Shown: positions 35,971 through 47,339 of the stretch, in pieces
Position numbering within the stretch: position 1 is the stretch's first letter
Layout: each line of letters opens with the position of its first letter
Assembly (NCBI GenBank): GCA_027943335.1
Contig: BSBK01001583.1
Span: 625,001-689,000 of the forward strand
Length of the DNA: 64,000 bases
Direction of reading: 5' to 3'
DNA from: Chamaecyparis obtusa
Taxonomy: Eukaryota > Streptophyta > Pinopsida > Cupressales > Cupressaceae
Notes under the pieces: model-generated
What the model was told of the DNA's origin: nothing
The model's input: only the letters and a program-made list of their open reading frames with translations
Databases searched by the model: none
Made by a program: the position numbers and the translations under genes

Positions 35971-36138
35971 TCAATGGGGGAGAGATATACATGAAAAACA
36001 TTGTGGATTGTATGAGAGAGCTGAATAGGAAAACGAAGCAAGATTTAATTTGATATTTTGCAGTGATGTTGCAGTATTGGATTTTTGGAACATTGGATGT
36101 TTTTCATCTATGTTGCCATCAATGCCGATGGGGGAGAT
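35971..36138 (+). other. Two polypurine tracts upstream of the 3' LTR of Copia A
   Basis: The tract GATGGGGGAGAT (36127-36138) abuts the LTR and would prime plus-strand DNA. A second, TCAATGGGGGAGAGATA (35971-35987), lies about 156 bases upstream. The same pair occurs in A' (minus strand, near 62334 and 62500) and in B' (near 63500 and 63725). Repeated polypurine tracts are a reported feature of Sirevirus-type Copia elements. Confidence 0.8.
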
Positions 36139-37278
36139 TTTTAGGAATGAATGCAAATTTTTTTGGTAGTGATTCTGTAGTAGTTGTTGTTGCATTCATG
36201 ACTTGGATTGTCATTGATGTCAACACAGTGATATTCTGGATATTAGCAAGAAAGTAGGTACAGTTTTGTTTTGCACACATGTTTTATTGTAGATTGGGTT
36301 TTTTACAATTGATGGTATGTTCTTTCATGTGTTATTAACATATGGTTAATAGCACAAAAAGAAATTCATTCATTTGTAAGAGTTATGAGCATTTTGGTGA
36401 AAGCAGTGTTTAGACAGTGTTTCTATGTAGCGATGTTCAGAAATTGGAGGATATCTCTTAGCTGGGATGGAATCTGATTTTGCATAGTTAAAGGGATGTT
36501 TGAGACTCATTAATTATGATGTGGTTCATAGCACAAACTTCGAGGATATGTTTGGAGAAAGTTATAGTATCTGGAAGCTGACAGTTTTATGTGAATTCTA
36601 TGTGTAGCGTGTAGAATTTATTATTTTGTAATTGAGGACCAACTCATTTGTAATTATTTGAGTTTGGTATATAAGAACAAATTTTTTCCTTATTTTAATG
36701 TGTACTATGAAGAGTGAGATGCGAATATATGCATGAAGTGAAAAAAAGAGCTAATTCAGTGATGAAGGAAGACTTGTGAGTACAAAAATCTAGAATTGTG
36801 ATCTTGTGTAGAAGAGAGTGCAGTTTTGGCACATTGTGAAGGAGGTAATATATTTCATATTATTCTATTGAATAATTCTAAGATCTTTTGGACAGTGGGT
36901 TCAGAGATCTTGCCTTGAAGCTATTTGGGCAGTGGGTCCTTTTGTCTTCCATAAACTCTTAACCGGGTTAGAATCTTTTAACAGGGATTCAAAATCTTTT
37001 AACAGGTATTCAAAATCTCCTAACAGGGTCCATCCTCTAACAAGGAACTTTCATATTAGTGCATCATTTTGTGGGCATCATTCCCACCGGGGTTTACTCT
37101 TTTCAAGAGGTTCCCTAGTTAACATATCTTGTGTTATTGTGCAATTGTGTATGATTATCTTTCTATGGTTGATTAGTGCATTGATTATATTGTTTAAAGC
37201 TATTGAATGGATAAATTATCAGATAATTGATTCACCCCCCCCCCTCTCAATTATCTTTGGGATCTTTACTTTCTAACA
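36139..37278 (+). repeat. 3' LTR of Copia A
   Basis: 1140 bases, paired with 30430-31590. It differs by scattered substitutions and a shortened run of the ctcctaacagggattc-type repeat near 36963-37030. It carries the compensated hairpin at 37221-37256. Confidence 0.93.
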
Positions 37279-38625
37279 AGTTCACCATTTGGAGACCTTA
37301 AAAATAGGCCTAATCCTTGTAGCCTTTTGCAGAGGATTTTGGACATTTGTTTCAAAATTTTCCACACAACTTGAAAAACCAATTGGAGATTCAGATACCC
37401 TTTTGGATTTTACTAAATATTTTGAAACTTTTAGGTCTTGGAAGCGTCCGTACACCACCTTCCTACAAACTAAGGCAAACAAGGCTAATTGAACTACTTT
37501 CTAGGACTGACTGTGTCCTGTTAGAAATCTTACTATAAACCTAATTTAAATGATTGGAATGAACCCAATCTTCATAGGGAATTTAGGTATGATGAAAACC
37601 TACCAGAAAAAGTCCTAGAGCTGTACTATACCTTCCAACCCTACAATTAAATCTCTATTTCTTCATAGTCTAGACCTCTAACTGGGTTCTATGTGCTTGC
37701 CTAGGGCCTAGCATTAAAAATAGCTCTCCTCATTTTCTAGACTCCTAATCATAAAATTATATACATTGGTGACTCCCCTAACATATCCATCCATCATGAG
37801 TTGTTTCCCATAGCTAGATTTCTTGGGGGAGCCATGAATGCTCGGACTGGTCAAAATAAAACCAGTGGAAGCTCTAAAACTAAAACAATTTAACCGATGA
37901 CCCTAACCTAATCAAAACACATTTCTTATCAAATGAAAAAGTCTTATATCTTTCTATAAAACACTAATCAACCATTAGATTTGGTCTTTCAATCCATAAA
38001 ATATGACTGTCGACACAAAGTCTCGGAAGTTTCCTGGTAATCCTGTTGCAGAGCTCTATTAACAAAATTCAAAATTTTACAATGCATCCACTCACTTTGA
38101 GATTTGAGTCTTGGCTAATATTAGATTCCATCTCCTTCATTTTAGGGCATGTTGGCCAATCACCATCTCCTTATAAACTCTAGGGAATCCTAGGATAACC
38201 GAGTTGCATGCAACATTTGCAATAATTGCAAATGTTGTCATGACAAATTTTTTTACAACATTTGGCAACTTCCTTTAAGCCATGATCCTATTTCTTAGGA
38301 TCTCTATCCTCATGATATTCCAAGGAACCAACTCACTTAATGACCCTAAGGCATCTTTACAACATCCATTAACAATATTTATGTGCCTAAGACACATTAA
38401 AAGACTCTATCTCACCCTCGGCTTCTAACACTAAGAAACATTAATAATAACTAAAAACGGCTATTATTGTGACCTTAGTCCTAGTGACTAACTCACTTAG
38501 CCTACATTGAAAATGACCTTCTAAGGTCTTCAAGCAAACTAATCTACTCTTCTTGACTTGGCTAGAGTCAAGTACAAGCCAAAACTTCTTAACCATGGAG
38601 GTAGCCTAGGTGTGCTCCTGCACCA
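37279..38625 (-). repeat. 3' LTR of E1, second part
   Basis: Resumes the E1 LTR at agttcaccatttggagacc, equal to 43737 onward in the intact LTR, and runs to CACCA at 38625. The imperfect palindrome gcaacatttgcaataattgcaaatgttg (38212-38239 region) is shared by both LTR copies. Confidence 0.92.
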
Positions 38626-41245
38626 TCCTCCCCAAAACAAAAATATCAATCCACCCTTGGATTGAGGATGCTTGGATCAATCCCCATCTTCTTGAACTCT
38701 GACTCCTTTATCCATACTACATCAACATCCATCTGACCATGCTTCTTTATCAAGTGTTCCTTGTATGTTTTGGTTCTAGTCTATTTGTAGACTCTTGTGT
38801 CCAACACACTCTTAGCACCTATGACTACAACAGTAGGTACTTGCAACTCTTCTACATCTCTAATCACTTTGTGGAGGTACTGATCCATATCATGCTGCAG
38901 TCCTCTATAATGGACTAAATCTATAATGTTAAAGATAGGAGACAATCCATTATCTTCCGGTAGCTCAACCTTGAAGGCATTATCACCATACCTTGCTAAG
39001 ATAGGATAGGGACCTATCCTCCTCATCTACAACTTGTGAGGGACTCCCTTTTTCAATCTTGACTTATTAAGATGCACCATGACTAAGTCACCAACATTAA
39101 ACTCAACTATCCTTCTACCTTCATCCACCTTGGCTTTGTGTTTCATGGTGTTCTCTGTCAAGGTCTTCCTCACTATTTCATGTATCTCTTGCATAGCATA
39201 TGCAAAATCATTAGCATAGCCACTTCCTTTGACTCCATCTTTCAAATCCCTTAGTTCATAAACACCTTTAGGATGCAATCCATAGACTATTTCAAAGGGA
39301 CTCTTCCCTATTGATCTATTGGTAGTGTCATTGTAGGCATATTCAGCTTTCCCAATCAACTAATCCCATTGTTGACCATACTCCTTAGTCAAGCACATTA
39401 TTAGGTTTCCAAGGCTTCTATTAACAACCTCAGTCTGACCATTAGTTTGGGGATGGTAGGCCGACCCAAAGGACAAGTTAGTGCCTAACCTTTGCCAAAG
39501 AGTCTTCCAAAAATGACTCATGAATTTAGTGTCTCTGTCTAACACAATGTTGATAGGTAACCCATGGATTCTCACAATTTCCTTAAAGAAAAGAGAGACT
39601 ATTTGATTAGCATCATTAGTGGTCTTACATGGCACAAAGTGAGCCATCTTGCTAAACCTATCCACAACCACATAAATGTTGTCCATACCTTGTCTTGTCT
39701 TGGGTAACCCAACTACAAAATCCATACTCAAGCATTCCCATGGCCTAGTAGGAATAGGTAGTGGTTGATAAAGACCCACATTTGTAGAAGTTCCCTTGGC
39801 CTTTTGACATACCACACAACTTTCCACATATCTCCTAACATCTAGATTCATCCTTGGCCAATAGTAAAACCTTGAAACAAGGTCTTGAGTCTTAGTGATC
39901 CTAAAGTGACCACTCAAAGCACCATTATGCTTTTCTTGAATCAAATTCTCTATAATAGAACCTCTAGGAACACATAATTGATTCCCTTTAAACAAGAGAT
40001 CACTTTTCAAAGTATACTCAGCATACCTACTATGAAAATGATTCTTGTATTCAGCACATACCTTGTATATGTCAAAAAAATCTTCATCATCTTCATATAG
40101 ATCCTTGAAGTGATCTATTCCCATGCTCTTCAACTGAATTTCTTGGATTCTGAGTGTCCTTCTAGACAATGCATTTTCCACCTTATTGAGGACACCTTTC
40201 TTGTGCTTGATATTGAAGGTATACGCTTGCAGGTACTCAACCCACTTCATGTGCTTGTGACTCAACTTCTCTTGTGAATTCAAGAAACTAAGTGCTTGAT
40301 TGTCTAAATACACAATGAATTCCTTTGGAAGAAAATAGTGCCTCCATTTCCTTAGATCTTGGACCAATGCATACATCTCAAGGTCATAAGAAGAGTACTT
40401 CTTCTTAGCCTCACTCAAATTTTTAGAATGGAAAGCCACTAGTCTACCTTCTTGGATTAGAATAGCCCCAATTGCTACATTGCTAGCATCACACTCAATG
40501 TTCAAAATCTTCTCAAATCTTGGAAACACTAAAATAGGTTGGGTAGCTATCTTCCCTTTCAAAAACTCAAAGCTTTTGTTAGCATGCTCATTCCAAACAA
40601 ACTTGGTGTTCATTCCTCCCTTGATAGTATCTAACATAGGAGCACAAACTGCACTAAAATGCCTTATGAATTTCCTATAATATTGTCCAAGGCCATGAAA
40701 ACTTCTTACCTCTGTTGTTGTCCTTGGAGTAGGCCAATTCATGATAGCCTCCACTTTAATTTTTCCCATTTTCAGATTTCCATGTGATAAGACAAACCCA
40801 AGGTACACTAGCTCTATTTTGATGAACTCACACTTCTCCAAGTTGATCATCAACTTCTCCTCATGTAGCTTCTTGAAAACAATGTCAAGATGCTCTAGGT
40901 GCTCACTCCTTGTCTTGCTAAAAATTAGTATATCATCTAGATATACAACTACAAACTTTCCTATGTAGTCTTTGAGGACTTCATTCATGAGCCTCATGAA
41001 TGTGGAGGGGGCATTTGACAATCAAAATGGCATGACAAGCTATTCATACATCCCTTCATTGGTCTTGAAGGCTGTCTTCCACTCATCTCCTTCATGTATT
41101 CTTATTTGGTGATAGCCACTCTTCAATTCTATCTTGCTATAGTACTTAGCTTCACCTAAACAGTCCATTAGGTCTTCAATCCTAGGGATACGAACCTATA
41201 CCTTATAGTTATCCTATTCACAGCCCTTGAATCTATGAAAAGCCT
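38626..41245 (-). pseudogene. E1 reverse transcriptase, RNase H, integrase and chromodomain-like tail
   Basis: Minus-strand frame 41021-38700 encodes RT (VYLDDILIFSK), RNase H (ECDASNVAIGAILIQEG), an integrase zinc-binding region (KHNGALSGHFR then CVVCQKAKG) and a core with D, D and E present (SMDFVVGLP, DRDTKF, NGQTEVVNRSL). After the core come GKAEYAYNDT, FEIVYGLHPKG, a VGDLVMVHLNK stretch and PYPILARYGDNAFKVELP. The tail TYKEHLIKKHGQMDVDVVWI, with KESEF, resembles a worn chromodomain, which targets such elements to chromatin. Stops at 39360 and 39027 and near 38780 interrupt an otherwise single frame. The segment 41022-41245 contains the RT fingers in damaged form (GYHQIRI readable) with a frame change. 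Confidence 0.92.
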
Positions 41246-43301
41246 TCAAGTTCCTCCTTTCTTTGGTGCAAGTACAGTGGGTACAACACATGGACTAATA
41301 CTCTTTCTAATTAGGCCTTGGTCTAGGAGTTCTTGTATTTGTCTTTCTATTTCCTCATTTTCTTGAGGGGTCATCTTATAGGCTGCTTTGTTAGGTAGGG
41401 TAGCTCTTGGGATAAGGTCTATCCTATGGCTTATGGCTCTCTTAGGGGGTAAGGTTGATGGTTTTCCATCACTTACAATACCTTGGTAAGTCTGCAGTAT
41501 ACCTTGAATCTCCTTTGGTAACTCTATCTTCTTAATCACCTTGCCATCATCTACCTCCTTTGGCCTTAGCAGCAATGCAAACCCTACACCTTCACTCTCT
41601 TCCATGGCTTGTAAGAACTCTTTTTCACCCACCATAAGTACATTTGGACCTGCTTTCTTTACTTCAACATCCTCCAATAATGACTATATTTTGAAGGTCA
41701 CATTGTCCTTCTTGAAAGAATAAGAATTCTTTCCTCCATCATGTATGGCTTGGCAGTCAAATTGCCATGGTCTACCTAGGAGAAAATGACATGCATCCAT
41801 AGGCAACACATCACATAAAACTTTGTCTATGTACCTTCCAATGGAGAACTCCGCCCATGCTTTCTCATTCACTAACACATGTTGGCCTTTATTGAGCAAG
41901 TGACCTTGTAAGGATTGGTGTGGGGTATCCTTGTCAACTTCAACTTGCTGACTGCTTGCTTTGACACAATATTGTTAGTAGAGCCTGAATCAATAATGAC
42001 TCTACATACTTTCCCCATCATCTTGCACTTAATCCTAAACAAAGACCTCCTTTGTCTTGGCTCCTCCTTCACCGACTCCTTGATTAGAGTTCTCCTCATC
42101 ATAAGATTTTCTCCTTCCTCTAAATTCAATGGTACTTCAACATGCTTCTCTACTGCATTAGACTCATCTTGCACAAGGTTAGCTCTCTTGTCACCTCCTT
42201 GTGATGATCCACCTTTCTCTAGACATCTATAGGCAGGGTGCCCCATTTGATTGCAATGCTAGCACTTCATATTGGAAAAATAATTGCCTCTTCCTCCTTG
42301 TCCACCACTTCTTCCTCTAAAGCTAGAGTTAGAACTCCTTCCTCTATCACCTCTGCTTGAGCTTCTTTCTTGCTGCTCACTAAATTTTGCATCTCCTTGA
42401 CTTCTTGATTCAAAACTTCTTCCACCATAGCCACCTCTTTGTCCTCTACTATCCTTTCTCTTAGCTTTTCCTTTAGAGGTTTCTTGTTTCCTTCTACTTT
42501 TCTCTTCTATCTTCAAGGCCATTTGATAGCATTGGAAAATGGTTTTGAAGTTCACTAGACTCATTTCCTCTTGTATAGACCATTTGAGGCCATTTAAGTA
42601 CCTTTCAAGTTTGATATGTTCATCTTCAACTACCTTGGATCTCAAACATAATTTTTGAAACTCCTCAGTATATGCTTGGACATCTAAATCTTTTTGCCTA
42701 AGATTGTGTCTCCTCCTATGAAGTTGGACTTCATAATCATCAAGAAGGTGAGTCTACTTCACTTTGGATACCATGCCCTTCCATGTCACAATAGGACCTT
42801 TTCCATCCTTTTCCCTCTTGGTTTGCACAAACTTCCACCAAGTAAGAGATGAACCTCTTAGTCTAGACTGGGCCACCATAATTTTGTGTGTCTCTAAGAT
42901 GCCATCACATTCAAAATGGTTCTCAATGCTTTCTATCCAATCCATGATTGAATATGGATCCATTTTTCCACTAAATAGTGGCACACCTTCCAAAGCTTTT
43001 CCACTCAATGCCTTCAATGCTTTTAAGAATGGCTCTTCAGGAAGAACAGGGTCAGGTGTTGGAGCTTCCTCCTCCAAGTCTAATTCCTTCTCCCTTGGTT
43101 ATTTTTCATCCTTTTGGTCAATTTTCTCTTTGACCTTATCTGCTTTGTCTTGGACTTCATCCAAGAGCTGCTCCATTTGAGCTAGTCTTTCCCTTAGCAA
43201 CTTGTTATCTACTTCTTGTTCCTCAACCTTCTTTCCCTTAGACACTTTTTATCTGCTTCTTGTTCCTCAACCTTCTTGGCTAGCTCAACATTATTCACCA
43301 T
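41246..43301 (-). pseudogene. E1 gag, protease and start of RT
   Basis: Gag starts at ATG 43299-43301 with a coiled-coil-like N-terminus. A tandem duplication of about 44 bases (43205-43248 and 43249-43292) is not a multiple of three and shifts the frame. The capsid part reads VPLFSGKMDPYSIMDWIESI and WWKFVQTKREKDGKG. A basic R/G/S region leads to a knuckle whose second position is TAG (MKC then HCNQMGHPAYRC, near 42259). The protease has VIIDSGSTNNIVS (near 42010). A frame change near 41880 leads to MDACHFLLGRPWQFDCQAIH and the RT N-terminus (RIDLIPRATLPNKAAYKM, SPCVVPTVLAPKKGG). Confidence 0.9.
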
Positions 43302-43388
43302 GGTTTTATCTTCCACTGATCATATTGGTGTATTCTCTCCCACTGATCTAGTAGGCTACAACATCCACCACAAGCCTGATCAATTCAA

Positions 43389-43400
43389 GCTCTGATACCA
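43389..43400 (-). other. Primer-binding site of E1 (initiator tRNA-Met)
   Basis: Minus strand TGGTATCAGAGC, three bases from the LTR end at 43404. Confidence 0.93.
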
Positions 43401-43403
43401 ATA

Positions 43404-45081
43404 TGATGTGAGTGTCCCAAGGTTTGTTTGCACTACTACTTAAGAGACCTAGCTTGTCTCTTCTAGGAACCTAGTCTCCCCTAGGTCCTAATTAGTTTAT
43501 ATGATTAACTAATCCCAAGCCTAACTCTTCTCCAAGATTTCTTATCCTTTGTGCTTAACCTTAGAAGACTAACACCCTAGTTTTAGTACACTTCTTCTCA
43601 CACTCTTAGAAGCTTCTAAGTGTCAAATCCACATAAACTTGGTCCATCATTGTAGGGGTGAACTCTATCTTGAAAAAATTCATAATATTTCCCATTTGAT
43701 CCATTTTTGAGGGATCTTGAATCATATTCTTACTGGCAGTTCACCATTTGGAGACCTTAAAAATAGGCCTAATCCTTGTAGCCTTTTGTAGAGGCTTTTG
43801 GACATTTGTTTCAAACTTTTCCACACAACTTGAAAAACCAATTAGGTATTCAGATGCCCTTTTGGCTTTTACTAAATATTTTGAATCTTTTAGGTCCTGG
43901 AAGCCTCCGTACACCACCTTCCTACAAACTATGGCAAACAGGGCTAATTGACCTACTTTCTAGGACTGACTGTGTCCTGTTAGAAATCTTTCTATAAACC
44001 CAATGTAAATGATTTTCATGAACCCAATATTCATAGGAAATTTAGCTATGATGAACACCTACTAGAAAAAGTCCTAGAGTCATACTGTACCTTCCAACCC
44101 TCCAATGAAATCTCTATTTCTTCATAGTCTAGACCTCTAACTGGGCTTTGTGTGCTTGCCTAGGGCCTAGCATTAAAAATAGGTCTCCTCATTTCCTAGA
44201 CTCCTAATCCTAAAATTATATACATTGGTGACTCCCCTAACATATCCATCCATCATGAGTTATTTCCCATAGCTATATTTCATGTGGGAGCTATGAATTC
44301 TCGGAATGGTCAAAACAAAACCAGTGGAAGCTCTAAAACTAAAACAATTTAACCGACAACCCTAACCTACTCAAAAAACCTTTCTTATCAAATGAAAAAG
44401 TCTTAGCTCTATCTATAGAACACTAATCAACCATTATATTTGGTCTTTCAATCCATAAAATATGAGTATCAACACAAACTCTCAGGAGTTTCCTGGTAAT
44501 CCTATTGTAGAGCTCTATTTACAAACTTCAAAATTTTGCAATGCATCCACTCACTTTGAGATTTGAGTCTTGGATAATATTAGATACCATCTCCTTCATT
44601 TTAGTGCCTGTTGGTCAATCACCATCTCCTAAACTCTAAGGAATCCTAGGATAACCGAGTTGCATGCAACATTTGCAATAATTGCAAATGTTGTCATGAC
44701 AATTTTTTTTACAGCATTTGGCAACTTCCTTTAAGCCATGATCCTATTTCTTAGGATCTCTATCCTCATGAGATTCTAAGGAACCAACTCACTTAATGAC
44801 CCTAAGGCATCTTTACAATATCCATCAACATCATTTATGTGTCTAAGGCACTTTAAAAGACTCTATGTCACCCTCAGCTTCTAACACTAAGAAACATTAA
44901 TAACAACTAACAATGGCTATTAGTGTGACCTTAGTCCTAGTGACTAACTCACTTAGCCTACATTTAAAATGACCTTCTAAGGTCTTCAAGAAAAGTAATC
45001 TACTCTTCTTGACTGGGCTAGAGTCAAGTACAAGCCAAAACTTCTTAACCATGAAGGTAGCTTAGGTGTTCTCCTGCACCA
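43404..45081 (-). repeat. 5' LTR of E1 (uninterrupted)
   Basis: 1678 bases, TG...CA, flanked on its outer side by TTAGG (45082-45086). It contains the empty site for Copia A near 43737. Confidence 0.94.
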
Positions 45082-47300
45082 TTAGGGTTGCCAACAACAT
45101 CAAAAACCTACAACAATAAAAACAAAATGCAGGTAGGAAATCCTCAAAACCTAGATTAGATCAAATTTGATTTACAATATTGGCTTTACCACCACAAGAC
45201 AACTACCATTATCACATAAAGACTTCTTTCCATAACCAACAAATTTAATTCCAAAACTATCTCAAGAAACCTTACATGTACTAGGGCATGAAAAATTATT
45301 GAAAACCATAATACCTTAGCCTCCTTCTTCAAAATATTGGTCCTCTACATCAAACTAAAATGATGCCCAAGGAACCCAAATCAAATCATAGCGACCAAAC
45401 AACACCTGCTCATCAATTTCTACCTACACCCATCCTTGAAACAAATAAAAAACTGATTTGGTTCATCATTTATGGCTCACACACTTCATTCCTATTGAAG
45501 AAAACCCTTCTCATCAATTTAAAAAATTGACAATGGTTAATTGATCAAATTGAAAACATGGTCGTTGATCCTCATCTTTCATGGTACATTGTGTGGTTCT
45601 AATTAATAAAAAAAATAGTCAAAAAAGGTGAAAAATTTCTTTCCACATAACCATCCTCAGTGACCAATCAAAAATAAAAAACTCATCATTACCTAGCACT
45701 GAGGACCCACCATCTTTATTGACTCATCGGGCTAGACACGTGGTGACATGGCGTGATCTCGTGATCACTGACCATCGAGCATCTTTCCTTTGCAATATCA
45801 TGCCAACCGCATGATCAAATTCAATCTAACAAAACTTTACGTTTCTTATTCACCATAAAGAGTCTACAATAAGCACTATTTTCCATTCTCACCAAGTCGC
45901 CAACATTTTACATCTAATCACATTATTACCCGCGACCTAGCGATAATTTTTTATTCACCTTTTTCTTCATTGCCAACTCGCTAGCATTTTGTTCTAACTT
46001 CTTCATTTGTGAGCTAGAGACTAACCCTTTAACTTGACCCTTGTTGGATCACCATGGTTAATGTTTACACCTTTAAACTGCCAGCAAGCTAGCGACAAAG
46101 GCAAATTGGATGATTTCTCACTCGCAGATTGTTTCACTTAATCACCACTTCACCTGGCAAGTTGGTGACAAGCATTTAAACATGACCCTTATTGAATCAC
46201 TATGGTTAAGAATAACTAGAAAACATGTCAGTGATTTGGTGATTTTTACTAATGGAAGATCAAACGGCAAGCATGATCCTATGAAGAGTAACTTTCGTGC
46301 ATATTTGTATTGAGGGATTGTGACCATCATCATATCAACTTTGATCTATCTTTTCTTTATCTCCTTTATCCACCGGCCATTGATGTCATGTAGGGCATGT
46401 GTCACCTAGTCGTGATGCCACAATGAATATCATTTGAGTAATTTCCTACTATGGTAATATATCAATTATTGGATCATCTAGATATGACCACTCTTTATCT
46501 TCATCTAAAGAATTAACATAAAACCAACATTCTCTTGATGAAACTTCACCACAAGCTCCCTTGATAAAATCATCGGCAATCGGGAAACACAAAAATGTTC
46601 ATTGTTGATCTACCTTTTCTTCCAAAAGCTTTATCACCATATGATATCTCAACGCATTAGTTAGGGATCAAAGCATTTGAAATCTTTCTTTGTTAAAGCC
46701 TCTTCTACACCCGATAGAAATATTAGTGGATCTAATATCAATTGAACCCTACTTATAACACATCTATGACACATATGGCAATGAAGGAATGGACATCATG
46801 TGAGCTTGAAAAAAAGACTTCTGACCACTGATGAGGTGATCGGGAAGGGTTATAGTGATGAGAAACCATTAAATCACATTGGGACTTAGAATAATATGGT
46901 TAGGGACTTAGGAACTTTAGGAAAAATTAAAACTGGGCCCGCTAGGTAAGAACTTAAAAAAGAACATGACACCACCCGATAGAATTTAAGGCATGTGCAG
47001 AAAGGGAGAACTAAGTGGGAGGAAAAAGGTAATCAAGAAAGAGACCTCGGGTAGGGTTTTAGACTTAGACAAGATTTTGTTAAACCCTTGGAACATTTTG
47101 AAACCCTATTTCCTCATACACCTAATAATTTTCAAAGGATTTTGCAAGAATGAAGACCATTTTCATCAGATTTTTTCTATGATAGGAAAATGGGCTAACA
47201 ATGGCTCTATTTGGGGATGTATGCCTCTCATAGGCATAGAAAGAATTTAGAATCTTTGGAAGAGTAGACCACCTATAGAAAAAAAACTACCCCTATGCAC
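45082..47300 (-). repeat. 3' LTR of element D, second part (inner end approximate)
   Basis: Resumes at TTAGGGTTGCCAACAAC and aligns with 55516-55850 (aatcaaatttgatttacaatatt, accaccaca-gncaactnccattatc, catagcgacca-acacctgctcat). Beyond that the partner copy is cut off by element B. The inner end is placed near 47300 because integrase C-terminal coding (47475-47590) begins soon after; the polypurine tract was not identified with certainty. A plus-strand frame at 46993-47250 is not supported as a gene. Confidence 0.75.
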
Positions 47301-47339
47301 ACAACTAAAAGAAATACACAACTGAACAAACAAAATATG

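Larger units (their letters stand above)
30430..37278 (+). mobile_element. Copia LTR retrotransposon A (complete, disabled)
   Basis: LTRs at 30430-31590 and 36139-37278 enclose a primer-binding site, gag-protease-integrase, RT-RNase H, and two polypurine tracts, in Copia order. It is inserted into E1's LTR: sequence on both sides is continuous in the intact E1 LTR near 43737. The LTRs begin TATTAGGAATG and TTTTAGGAATG, both altered from the TGTTAGGAATG seen in A' (62325 inward), and end CTAACA. A clean five-base target duplication is not seen (GCTTC/ATTTC left, AGTTC right). The coding region has a few stops and one frameshift but all catalytic motifs remain. Confidence 0.94.
30085..45081 (-). 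mobile_element. Chromovirus-like Ty3/gypsy retrotransposon E1
   Basis: The 5' LTR is 43404-45081 and the 3' LTR is 30085-38625, the latter interrupted by Copia element A. The minus strand starts TGGTGCAGGAG and ends CTCACATCA. Both flanks are TTAGG (30080-30084 and 45082-45086), and the empty site TTAGGGTTGCC survives in D's other LTR at 55516. Internal order is gag, protease, RT, RNase H, integrase and a chromodomain-like tail, with a polypurine tract (rc of 38626-38638) next to the 3' LTR. This boundary set is the best proven in the window. Confidence 0.95.

Noticed and set aside
41915..42232. Plus-strand 105-codon ORF
   Set aside because: Antisense shadow of the E1 protease.
46993..47250. 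Plus-strand 85-codon ORF
   Set aside because: Inside the D LTR, opposite to the element, with no recognisable domain.
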